Assembly (NCBI RefSeq): GCF_051014685.1
Contig: NW_027479248.1
Coordinates: forward strand, 110,604-174,603
DNA from: Ptiloglossa arizonensis
Taxonomy: Eukaryota; Arthropoda; Insecta; Hymenoptera; Colletidae
DNA length: 64,000 bases
Direction: 5' to 3'
A program made the position numbers and the translations under genes. Below the pieces are notes generated by a model. It worked only from the letters and a program-made list of their open reading frames with translations. It was not told the DNA's origin and made no database searches. Shown here piece by piece: positions 1 to 12,477 of the stretch (its first letter is position 1; every line of letters starts with the position of its first letter).

Positions 1-1319
1 TTTAGGACAATCCGTTCGCGAGACATGGGAGTTTGAAGCCAAGAAATGGTTGAGAAGGCAAAAAATTTTTCGCAATTCTGCTGCTCCAAACGCTTAACCA
101 GAATGGCCTAGGGAAAAAATACGCACACCGTTGTAATCGGGCGAGTTTCTACTTTCAGACGCAATAGGAATTTTTCGGTTAGGTCAATCCGTTCGCGAGA
201 TATGGGAGTTTGAAGCCAAGAAATGGTTGAGAAGGCAAAAAATTTTTCGCAATTCTACTGCTCCAAACTCTTAACCAGAATGCCCTAGGGAAAAAATACA
301 CATACCGTTGTAATCGGGCGAGCTTCTACTTTCAGATGCAATAGGAATTTTTGGGTTAGGACAATCCGTTCGCGAGGTATGGGAGTTTGAAGCCATGAAA
401 TGGTTGAGAAGGCAAAAAATTTTTCGCAATTCTGCTGCTCCAAACGCTTAACCAGAATGGCCTATGGAAAAAATACACATACCGTTGTAATCGGGCGAGT
501 TTCTACTTTCAGACGCAACAGGAAATTTTGGGTTAGGTCAATCCGTTCGCGAGATATGGGAGTTTGAAGCCAAGAAATGGTTGAGAAGGCAAAAAATTTT
601 TCGCAATTCTGCTGCTCCAAACGCTTAACCAGAATGGCCTAGGGAAAAAATACACATACCGTTGTAATCGGGCGAGATTCTACTTTCAGATACAATAGGA
701 ATTTTTGGGTTCGGTCAATCCGTTCGCGAGATATGGGACTTTGAAGCTAAGAAATGGTTGACAAGACAACAAATTTTTCGCACTTCTGCTGCTCCAATCG
801 CTTAACCAGAATGGGCTGGGGAAAAAATACACGTACCGTTGTAATCGGGCGAGTTTCTACTTTCAGACGCAATAGGAATTTTTCGGTTAGGTCAATCCGT
901 TCGGGAGATGTGGGAGTTTGAAGCTAAGAAATGGTTGAGAAGGCAAAAAATTTTTCGCAATTCTGCTGCTCCAAACGCTTAACCAGAATGCCCTAGGGAA
1001 AAAATACACATACCGTTGTAATCGGGCGAGCTTCTACTTTCAAATGCAATAGGAATTTTTGGGTTAGGTCAATCCGTTCGCGAGATATGGGACTTTGAAG
1101 CTAAGAAATGGTTGACAAGACAACAAATTTTTCGCACTTCTGCTGCTCCAATCGCTAAACCAGAATGGCCTAGGGGAAAAATACACGAACCGTTGTAATC
1201 GGGCGAGTTTCTACTTTCAAATGCAATAGGAATTTCTGGGTTAGGTCAATCCGTTCGCGAGATATGGGACTTTGAAGCTAAGAAATGGTTGACAAGACAA
1301 CAAATTTTTCGCAATTCTG

Positions 1320-3992
1320 CTGCTCCAAACGCTTAACCAGAATGGCCAAGGGAAAAAATACGCATACCGTTGTAATCGGTCGGGTTTCTACTTTCAGATA
1401 CAATAGGAATTTTTGGGTTTGGTCAATCCGTTCGCGAGATATGGGACTTTGAAGCTAAGAAATGGTTGACAAGACAACAAATTTTTCGCACTTCTGCTGC
1501 TCCAATCGCTTAACCAGAATGGCCTAGGGGAAAAATACACGTACCTTTGTAACCGGGCGAGTTTCTACTTTCAGATGCATAAGGAATTTTTGGGTTAGGT
1601 CAATCCGTTCGCGAGACATGGGAGTTTGAAGCCAAGAAATGGTTGAGAAGGCAAAAAATTTTTCGCAATTCTGCTGCTCCAAACGCTTAACCAGAATGGC
1701 CTAGGGAAAAAATACACATACCGTTGTAATCGGGCGAGTTTCTACTTTCAGACGCAAAAGGAACTTTTGGGTTAGGTCAATCCGTTCGCGAGATATGGGA
1801 CTTCGAAGCTAAGAAATGGTTGACAAGACAACAAATTTTTCGCAATTCTGCTGCTCCAATCGCTTAACCAGAATGGCCTAGGGGAAAAATACACATGCCG
1901 TTGTAATCGGGCGAGTTTCTACTTTCAGACGCAACAGGAATTTTTGGGTTAGGTCAATCCGTTCGCGAGATATGGGAGTTTGAAGCTAAGAAATGGTTGA
2001 GAAGGCAAAAAATTTTTCGCAATTCTGCTGCTCCAAACGCTTAACCAGAATGGCCTAGGGAAAAAATACACATACCGTTGTAATCGGGCGAGTTTCTACT
2101 TTCAAATGCAATACGAATTTTTGGATTAGGTCAATCCGTTCGCGAGATATGAGAGTTTGAAGCTAAGAAATGGTTGAGAAGACAACAAATTTTTCGCACT
2201 TCTGCTGCTCCAATCGCTTAACCAGAATGGCCTAGGGGAAAAATACACGTACCGTTGTAATCGTGCGAGTTTCTACTTTCAGGTGCATAAGGAATTTTTG
2301 GGTTAGGTCAATCCGTTCGCGAGATATGGGAGTTTGAAAGCAAGAAATGGTTGAGAAGGCAAAAAATTTTTCGCAATTCTGCTGCTCCAAACGCTTAACC
2401 AGAATGCCCTAGGGAAAAAATACACATACCGTTGTAATCGGGCGAGTTTCTACTTTCAGACGCAAAAGGAACTTTTGGGTTAGGTCAATCCGTTCGCGAG
2501 ATATGGGACTTCGAAGCTAAGAAATGGTTGACAAGACAACAAATTTTTCGCAATTCTGCTGCTCCAATCGCTTAACCAGAATGGCCTAGGGGAAAAATAC
2601 ACATGCCGTTGTAATCGGGCGAGTTTCTACTTTCAGACGCAATAGGAATTTTTCGGTTAGGTCAATCCGTTCGGGAGATGTGGGAGTTTGAAGCTAAGAA
2701 ATGGTTGAGAAGGCAAAAAATTTTTCGCAATTCTGCTGCTCCAAACGCTTAACCAGAATGCCCTAGGGAAAAAATACACATACCGTTGTAATCGGGCGAG
2801 CTTCTACTTTCAGATGCAATAGGAATTTTTGGGTTAGGACAATCCGTTCGCGAGATATGGGACTTTGAAGCTAAGAAATGGTTGACAAGACAACAAATTT
2901 TTCGCACTTCTGCTGCTCCAATCGCTTAACCAGAATGGCCTAGGGGAAAAATACACGAACCGTTGTAATCGGGCGAGTTTCTACTTTCAAATGCAATAGG
3001 AATTTTTGGGTTAGTTCAATCCGTTCGCGAGATATGGGACTTTGAAGCTAAGAAATGGTTGACAAGACAACAAATTTTTCGCAATTCTGCTGCTCCAATC
3101 GCTTAACCAGAATGTCCTAGGGGAAAAATACACATACCGTTGTAATCGGGCGAGTTTCTACTTTCAAATGCAATACGAATTTTTGGGTTAGGACAATCCG
3201 TTCGCGAGATATGAGAGTTTGAAGCTAAGAAATGGTTGAGAAGACAACAAATTTTTCGCAAATCTGCTGCTCCAAACGCTTAACCAGAATGGCCAAGGGA
3301 AAAAATACGCATACCGTTGTAATCGGTCGGGTTTCTACTTTTAGATACAATAGGAATTTTTGGGTTTGGTCAATCCGTTCGCGAGATATGGGACTTTGAA
3401 GCTAAGAAATGGTTGACAAGACAACAAATTTTTCGCACTTCTGCTGCTCCAATCGCTTAACCAGAATGGCCTAGGGGAAAAATACACGTACCTTTGTAAC
3501 CGGGCGAGTTTCTACTTTCAGATGCATAAGGAATTTTTGGGTTAGGTCAATCCGTTCGCGAGACATGGGAGTTTGAAGCCAAGAAATGGTTGAGAAGGCA
3601 AAAAATTTTTCGCAATTCTGCTGCTCCAAACGCTTAACCAGAATGGCCTAGGGAAAAAATACACATACCGTTGTAATCGGGCGAGTTTCTACTTTCAGAC
3701 GCAAAAGGAACTTTTGGGTTAGGTCAATCCGTTCGCGAGATATGGGACTTCGAAGCTAAGAAATGGTTGACAAGACAACAAATTTTTCGCAATTCTGCTG
3801 CTCCAATCGCTTAACCAGAATGGCCTAGGGGAAAAATACACATGCCGTTGTAATCGGGCGAGTTTCTACTTTCAGACGCAACAGGAATTTTTGGGTTAGG
3901 TCAATCCGTTCGCGAGATATGGGAGTTTGAAGCTAAGAAATGGTTGAGAAGGCAAAAAATTTTTCGCAATTCTGCTGCTCCAAACGCTTAAC
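1320..3992. repeat. 11-monomer-offset HOR pair in block A
   Basis: About 725 bases at 1,320-2,045 recur at 3,267-3,992, an offset of 1,947 bases (11 x 177). Shared rare marks include GGCCAAGGGAAAAAATACGC with AATCGGTCGGG (about 1,345 and 3,292), CCTTTGTAACCGGGCG (1,544 and 3,491), and GGACTTCGAAGC (1,799 and 3,746). The copies diverge again near 2,045/3,992, where one continues with GGCCTAGGG and the other with GCCCTAGGG. Confidence 0.8.
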
Positions 3993-4009
3993 CAGAATGC
4001 CCTAGGGAA

Positions 4010-6440
4010 AAAATACACATACCGTTGTAATCGGGCGAGTTTCTACTTTCAGACGCAATAGGAATTTTTCGGTTAAGTCAATCCGTTCGCGAGATATGGG
4101 AGTTTGAAGCTAAGAAATGGTTTAGAAGACAACAAATTTTTCGCAATTCTGCTGCACCAAACGCTTAACCAGAATGGGCTGGGGAAAAAATACACAAACC
4201 GTTGTAATCCGGCGAGTTTCTACATTCAATTAAAATAGGAATTTTTGGGTTCGGTCAATCCGTTCGCGAGATATGGGACTTTGAAGCTAAGAAATGGTTC
4301 ACAAGACAACAAATTTTTCGCACTTCTGCTGCTCCAATCGTTTAACCAGAATGCCCTAGGGGAAAAATACACGTACCGTTGTAATCGTGCGAGTTTCTAC
4401 TTTCAGGTGCATAAGGAATTTTTGGGTTAGGTCAATCCGTTCGCGAGATATGGGAGTTTGAAGACAAGAAATGGTTGAGAAGGCAAAAAATTTTTCGCAA
4501 TTCTGCTGCTCCAAACGCTTAACCAGAATGCCCTAGGGAAAAAATACACATACCGTTGTAATCGGGCGAGTTTCTACTGTCAAATGCAATAGGAATTTTT
4601 GGGTTAGGTCAATCCGTTCACGAGATATGGGACTTTGAAGCTAAGAAATGGTTGACAAGACAACAAATTTTTCGTAATTCTGCTGCTCCAATCGCTTAAC
4701 CAGAATGGCCTAGGGGAAAAATACACGTACCGTTGTAATCGGGCGAGTTTCTACTTTCAGACGCAATAGGAATTTTTGGGTTAGGACAATCCGTTCGCGA
4801 GATATGGGAGTTTGAATCCAAGAAATGGTTGAGAAGGCAAAAAAATTTTCGCAATTCTGCTGCTCCAAACGCTTAACCAGAATGGCCTAGGGAAAAAATA
4901 CGCATACCGTTGTAATCGGGCGAGTTTCTACTTTCAAATGCAATAGGAATTTTTGGGTCAGGTCAATCCGTTCGCGAGATATGAGAGTTTGAAGCTAAGA
5001 AATGGTTGAGAGGACAACAAATTTTTCGCAAATCTGCTGCTCCAAACGCTTAACCAGAATGGCCTAGGGAAAAAATACACATACGATTGTAATCGGGCGA
5101 GTTTCTACTTTCAGACGCAACAGGAATTTTTGGGTTAGGTCAATCCGTTCGCGAGATATCAGAGTTTGAAGCTAAGAAATGCTTGAGAAGACAACAAATT
5201 TTTCGCAATTCTGCTGCTCCAAACTCTTAACCAGAATGGGCTAGGGAAAAAATACACATACCGTTGTAATCGGGCGAGTTTCTACTTTCAGACGCAACAG
5301 GAATTTTTGGGTTAAGTCAATCCGTTCGCGAGATATGGGAGTTTGAAGCCAAGAAATGGTTGAGAAGACAACAAATTTTTCGCAATTCTGCTGCTCCAAA
5401 CTCTTAACAAGAATGGCCTAGTGAAAAAATACACATACCGTTCTAATCGGGCGAGTTTCTACTTTCAGACGCAACAGGAATTTTTGGGTTAGGTCAATCC
5501 GTTCGCGAGATATGGGAGTTTGAAGCCAAGAAATGGTTGAGAAGACAACAAATTTTTCGCAATTCTGCTGCTCCAAACGCTTAACCAGAATGGGCTAGGG
5601 GAAAAATACACGTACCGTTGTAATCGGGCGAGTTTCTACTTTCAGACGCAATAGGAATTTTTCGGTTAAGTCAATCCGTTAGCGAGATATGGGAGTTTGA
5701 AGCTAAGAAATTGTTTAGAAGACAACAAATTTTTCGCAATTCTGCTGCACCAAACGCTTAACCAGAATGGGCTAGGGAAAACATACACATACCGTTGTAA
5801 TCGGGCGAGTTTCTACTTTCAGATGCATAAGGAATTTTTGGGTTAGGTCAATCCGTTCGCGAGATATGGGAGTTTGAAGACAACAAATAGTTGAGAAGGC
5901 AAAAAATTTTTCGCAATTCTGCTGCTCCAAACGCTTAACCAGAATGCTCTAGGGAAAAAATACACATACCGTTGTAATCGGGCGAGTTTCTACTTTCAAA
6001 TCCAATAGGAATTTTAGGGATAGGTCAATCCGTTCGCGAGATATGAGAGTTTGAAGCTAAGAAATGGTTGAGAAGACAACAAATTTTTCGCAAATCTGCT
6101 GCTCCAAACGCTTAACCAGAATGCCCTAGGGAAAAAATACACATACCTTTGTAATCGGGCGAGTTTCTACTTTCGGATACAATAGGAATTTTTGGGTTCG
6201 GTCAATCCGTTCGCGAGATAAGGGACTTTGAAGTTAAGAAATGGTTGACAAGACAACAAATTTTTCGCACTTCTGCTGCTCCAATCGCTTAACCAGAATG
6301 GCCTAGGGGAAAAATACACGTACCGTTGTAATCGGGCGAGTTTCTACTTTCAAATGCAATAGGAATTTTTGGGTTAGGTCAATCCTTTCGCGAGATATGG
6401 GACCTTGAAGCTAAGAAATGGTTGAGAAGACAACAAATTT
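4010..6440. repeat. 18-mer HOR, copy 1 (block A)
   Basis: This segment recurs 3,186 bases (18 x 177) downstream. Rare marks shared by the two copies are TACATTCAATTAAAATAGG (4,221 and 7,407), GATATCAGAGTTTG (5,155 and 8,341) and AAATTGTTTAGAAG (5,709 and 8,895). From about 5,940 the offset becomes 3,009 bases (17 x 177): GAATGCTCTAGGG at 5,942 matches 8,951. Copy 2 therefore lacks one monomer relative to copy 1, as unequal crossing-over would leave. Confidence 0.82.
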
Positions 6441-7195
6441 TTCGCAAATCTGCTGCTCCAAACGCTTAACCAGAATGGCCTAGGGAAAAAATACACATAC
6501 CGTTGTAATCGGGCGAGTTTCTACTTTCAGACGCAAAAGGAACTTTTGGGTTAGGTCAATCCGTTCGCGAGATATGGGACTTCGAAGCTAAGAAATGGTT
6601 GACAAGACAACAAATTTTTCGCAATTCTGCTGCTCCAAACGCTTAACCAGAATGCTCTAGGGAAAAAATACACATACCGTTGTAATCGGGCGAGTTTCTA
6701 CTTTCAAATCCAATAGGAATTTTAGGGATAGGTCAATCCGTTCGCGAGATATGAGAGTTTGAAGCTAAGAAATGGTTGAGAAGGCAAAAAATTTTTCGCA
6801 ATTCTGCTGCTCCAAACGCTTAACCAGAATGGCCTAGGGAAAAAATACACATACCGTTGTAATCGGGCGAGTTTCTACTTTCAAATGCAATACGAATTTT
6901 TGGATTAGGTCAATCCGTTCGCGAGATATGAGAGTTTGAAGCTAAGAAATGGTTGAGAAGACAACAAATTTTTCGCACTTCTGCTGCTCCAATCGCTTAA
7001 CCAGAATGGCCTAGGGGAAAAATACACGTACCGTTGTAATCGTGCGAGTTTCTACTTTCAGGTGCATAAGGAATTTTTGAGTTAGGTCAATCCGTTCGCG
7101 AGATATGGGAGTTTGAAAGCAAGAAATGGTTGAGAAGGCAAAAAATTTTTCGCAATTCTGCTGCTCCAAACGCTTAACCAGAATGCCCTAGGGAA

Positions 7196-9430
7196 AAAAT
7201 ACACATACCGTTGTAATCGGGCGAGTTTCTACTTTCAGACGCAATAGGAATTTTTCGGTTAAGTCAATCCGTTCGCGAGATATGGGAGTTTGAAGCTAAG
7301 AAATGGTTTAGAAGACAACAAATTTTTCGCAATTCTGCTGCACCAAACGCTTAACCAGAATGGGCTGGGGAAAAAATACACAAACCGTTGTAATCCGGCG
7401 AGTTTCTACATTCAATTAAAATAGGAGTTTTTGGGTTCGGTCAATCCGTTCGCGAGATATGGGACTTTGAAGCTAAGAAATGGTTCACAAGACAACAAAT
7501 TTTTCGCACTTCTGCTGCTCCAATCGTTTAACCAGAATGCCCTAGGGGAAAAATACACGTACCGTTGTAATCGTGCGAGTTTCTACTTTCAGGTGCATAA
7601 GGAATTTTTGGGTTAGGTCAATCCGTTCGCGAGATATGGGAGTTTGAAGACAAGAAATGGTTGAGAAGGCAAAAAATTTTTCGCAATTCTGCTGCTCCAA
7701 ACGCTTAACCAGAATGCCCTAGGGAAAAAATACACATACCGTTGTAATCGGGCGAGTTTCTACTGTCAAATGCAATAGGAATTTTTGGGTTAGGTCAATC
7801 CGTTCGCGAGAAATGGGACTTTGAAGCTAAGAAATGGTTGACAAGACAACAAATTTTTCGTAATTCTGCTGCTCCAATCGCTTAACCAGAATGGCCTAGG
7901 GGAAAAATACACGTACCGTTGTAATCGGGCGAGTTTCTACTTTCAGACGCAATAGGAATTTTTGGGTTAGGACAATCCGTTCGCGAGATATGGGAGTTTG
8001 AATACAAGAAATGGTTGAGAAGGCAAAAAATTTTTCGCAATTCTGCTGCTCCAAACGCTTAACCAGAATGGCCTAGGGAAAAAATACGCATACCGTTGTA
8101 ATCGGGCGAGTTTCTACTTTCAAATGCAATAGGAATTTTTGGGTCAGGTCAATCCGTTCGCGAGATATGAGAGTTTGAAGCTAAGAAATGGTTGAGACGA
8201 CAACAAATTTTTCGCAAATCTGCTGCTCCAAACGCTTAACCAGAATGGCCTAGGGAAAAAATACACATACGATTGTAATCGGGCGAGTTTCTACTTTCAG
8301 ACGCAACAGGAATTTTTGGGTTAGGTCAATCCGTTCGCGAGATATCAGAGTTTGAAGCTAAGAAATGCTTGAGAAGACAACAAATTTTTCGCAATTCTGC
8401 TGCTCCAAACGCTTAACCAGAATGGGCTAGGGAAAAAATACACATACCGTTGTAATCGGGCGAGTTTCTACTTTCAGACGCAACAGGAATTTTTGGGTTA
8501 AGTCAATCCGTTCGCGAGATATGGGAGTTTGAAGCCAAGAAATGGTTGGGAAGACAACAAATTTTTCGCAATTCTGCTGCTCCAAACTCTTAACAAGAAT
8601 GGCCTAGTGAAAAAATACACATACCGTTCTAATCGGGCGAGTTTCTACTTTCAGACGCAACAGGAATTTTTGGGTTAGGTCAATCCGTTCGCGAGATATG
8701 GGAGTTTGAAGCCAAGAAATGGTTGAGAAGACAACAAATTTTTCGCAATTCTGCTGCTCCAAACGCTTAACCAGAATGGGCTAGGGGAAAAATACACGTA
8801 CCGTTGTAATCGGGCGAGTTTCTACTTTCAGACGCAATAGGAATTTTTCGGTTAAGTCAATCCGTTAGCGAGATATGGGAGTTTGAAGCTAAGAAATTGT
8901 TTAGAAGACAACAAATTTTTCGCAATTCTGCTGCACCAAACGCTTAACCAGAATGCTCTAGGGAAAAAATACACATACCGTTGTAATCGGGCGAGTTTCT
9001 ACTTTCAAATCCAATAGGAATTTTAGGGATAGGTCAATCCGTTCGCGAGATATGAGAGTTTGAAGCTAAGAAATGGTTGAGAAGACAACAAATTTTTCGC
9101 AAATCTGCTGCTCCAAACGCTTAACCAGAATGCCCTAGGGAAAAAATACGCATACCTTTGTAATCGGGCGAGTTTCTACTTTCGGATACAATTGGAATTT
9201 TTGGGTTCGGTCAATCCGTTCGCGAGATAAGGGACTTTGAAGTTAAGAAATGGTTGACAAGACAACAAATTTTTCGCACTTCTGCTGCTCCAATCGCTTA
9301 ACCAGAATGGCCTAGGGGAAAAATACACGTACCGTTGTAATCGGGCGAGTTTCTACTTTCAAATGCAATAGGAATTTTTGGGTTAGGTCAATCCTTTCGC
9401 GAGATATGGGACTTTGAAGCTAAGAAATGG
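7196..9430. repeat. 18-mer HOR, copy 2 with one monomer deleted (block A)
   Basis: Partner of 4,010-6,440. Up to about 8,956 it matches copy 1 at +3,186; after that it matches at +3,009. The missing unit is the one marked by ATGCATAAGG and GACAACAAATAG at 5,821-5,890 in copy 1. A few point differences separate the copies, for example GGAGTTTTTGG at 7,424 against GGAATTTTTGG at 4,238. Confidence 0.82.
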
Positions 9431-9999
9431 TTGACAAGACAACAAATTTTGCGCACTTCTGCTGCTCCAATCGCTTAACCAGAATGCCCTAGGGGAAAAA
9501 TACACGTACCGTTGTAATCGGGCGAGTTTCTACTTTCAGATGCATAAAGAATTTTTGGGTTAGGTCAATCCGTTCGCGAGATATGGGAGTTTGAAGACAA
9601 CAAATGTTTGAGAAGGCAAAAAATTTTTCGCAATTCTGCTGCTCTAAACGCTTAACCAGAATGGGCTAGGGGAAAAATACACGTACCGTTGTAATCGGGC
9701 GAGTTTCTAGTTTCAGACGCAACAGGAATTTTTCGGTTAAGTCAATCCGTTAGCGAGATATGGGAGTTTGAAGCTAAGAAATTGTTTAGAAGACAACAAA
9801 TTCTTCGCAATTCTGCTGCACCAAACGCTTAACCAGAATGGGCTAGGGAAAACATACACATACCGTTGTAATCGGGCGAGTTTCTACTTTCAGATGCATA
9901 AGGAATTTTTGGGTTAGGTCAATCCGTTCGCGAGATATGGGAGTTTGAAGACAACAAATGGTTGAGAAGGCAAAAAATTTTTCGCAATTCTGCTGCTCC

Positions 10000-12477
10000 A
10001 ATCGCTTAACCAGAATGCCCTAGGGAAAAAATACACATACCGTTGTAATCGGGCGAGTTTCTACTTTCAGACGCAACAGGAATTGTTGGGTTAGGTCAAT
10101 CCGTTCGCGAGATATGAGAGTTTGAAGCTAAGAAATGCTTGAGAAGACAACAAATTTTTCGCAATTCTGCTGCTCCAAACGCTTAACCAGAATGGGCTAG
10201 GGAAAAAATACACATACCGTTGTAATCGGGCGAGTTTCTACTTTCAGACGCAACAGGAATTTTTGGGTTAAGTCAATCCATTCGCGAGATATGGGAGTTT
10301 GAAGCCAAGAAATGGTTGAGAAGACAACAAATTTTTCGCAATTCTGCTGCTCCAAATTCTTAACAAGAATGGCCTAGTGAAAAAATACACATACCGTTCT
10401 AATCGGGCGAGTTTCTACTTTCAGACGCAACAGGAATTTTTGGGTTAGGTCAATCCGTTCGCGAGATATGGGAGTTTGAAGCCAAGAAATGGTTGAGAAG
10501 ACAACAAATTTTTCGCAATTCTGCTGCTCCAAACGCTTAACCAGAATGGGCTAGGGGAAAAATACACGTACCGTTGTAATCGGGCGAGTTTCTACTTTCA
10601 GACGCAATAGGAATTTTTCGGTTAAGTCAATCCGTTAGCGAGATATGGGAGTTTGAAGCTAAGAAATTGTTTAGAAGACAACAAATTTTTCGCAATTCTG
10701 CTGCACCAAACGCTTAACCAGAATGGGCTAGGGAAAACATACACATACCGTTGTAATCGGGCGAGTTTCTACTTTCAGATGCATAAGGAATTTTTGGGTT
10801 AGGTCAATCCGTTCGCGAGATATGGGAGTTTGAAGACAACAAATGGGTGAGAAGGCAAAAAATTTTTCGCAATTCTGCTGCTCCAAACGCTTAACCAGAA
10901 TGCCCTAGGGAAAAAATACACATACCGTTGTAATCGGGCGAGTTTCTACTTTCAAATCCAATAGGAATTTTAGGGATAGGTCAATCCGTTCGCGAGATAT
11001 GGGAGTTTGAAGCCAAGAAATGGTTGAGAAGACAACAAATTTTTCGCAATTCTGCTGCTCCAAACGCTTAACCAGAATGGGCTAGGGGAAAAATACACGT
11101 ACCGTTGTAATCGGGCGAGTTTCTACTTTCAGACGCAATAGGAATTTTTCGGTTAAGTCAATCCGTTAGCGAGATATGGGAGTTTGAAGCTAAGAAATTG
11201 TTTAGAAGACAACAAATTTTTCGCAATTCTGCTGCACCAAACGCTTAACCAGAATGGGCTAGGGAAAACATACACATACCGTTGTAATCGGGCGAGTTTC
11301 TACTTTCAGATGCATAAGGAATTTTTGGGTTAGGTCAATCCGTTCGCGAGATATGGGAGTTTGAAGACAACAAATGGTTGAGAAGGCAAAAAATTTTTCG
11401 CAATTCTGCTGCTCCAAACGCTTAACCAGAATGCTCTAGGGAAAAAATACACATACCGTTGTAATCGGGCGAGTTTCTACTTTCAAATCCAATAGGAATT
11501 TTAGGGATAGGTCAATCCGTTCGCGAGATATGAGAGTTTGAAGCTAAGAAATGGTTGAGAAGACAACAAATTTTTCGCAAATCTGCTGCTCCAAACGCTT
11601 AACCAGAATGCCCTAGGGAAGAAATACGCATACCTTTGTAATCGGGCGAGTTTCTACTTTCGGATACAATAGGAATTTTTGGGTTCGGTCAATCCGTTCG
11701 CGAGATAAGGGACTTTGAAGTTAAGAAATGGTTGACAAGACAACAAATTTTTCGCACTTCTGCTGCTCCAATCGCTTAACCAGAATGGCCTAGGGGAAAA
11801 ATACACGTACCGTTGTAATCGGGCGAGTTTCTACTTTCAAATGCAATAGGAATTTTTGGGTTAGGTCAATCCGTTCGCGAGATATGGGACTTTGAAGCTA
11901 AGAAATGGTTGACAAGACAACAAATTTTGCGCACTTCTGCTGCTCCAATCGCTTAACCAGAATGCCCTAGGGGAAAAATACACGTACCGTTGTAATCGGG
12001 CGAGTTTCTACTTTCAGACGCAATAGGAATTTTTCGGTTAAGTCAATCCGTTAGCGAGATATGGGAGTTTGAAGCTAAGAAATTGTTTAGAAGACAACAA
12101 ATTTTTCGCAATTCTGCTGCACAAAACGCTTAACCAGAATGGGCTAGGGAAAACATACACATACCGTTGTAATCGGGCGAGTTTCTACTTTCAGATGCAT
12201 AAGGAATTTTTGGGTTAGGTCAATCCGTTCGCGAGATATGGGAGTTTGAAGACAACAAATGGTTGAGAAGGCAAAAAATTTTTCGCAATTCTGCTGCTCC
12301 AATCGCTTAACCAGAATGCCCTAGGGAAAAAATACACATACCGTTGTAATCGGGCGAGTTTCTACTTTCAGATGCATAAGAAATTTTTGGGTTAGGTCAA
12401 TCCGTTCGCGAGATATGGGAGTTTGAAGCCAAGAAATGGTTGAGAAGGCAAAAAATTTTTCGCAATTCTGCTGCTCC
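10000..12477. repeat. 14-mer HOR, copy 1 (block A)
   Basis: This block repeats 2,478 bases (14 x 177) downstream. Shared marks are GGAATTGTTGGG (10,079 and 12,557), the AAATTGTTTAG pair at 10,665 and 11,196 (13,143 and 13,674 in copy 2), and TTTTAGGGATAGG (10,968 and 13,446). The strict match runs to about 12,000; beyond that copy 2 is displaced by one additional monomer. Confidence 0.8.
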
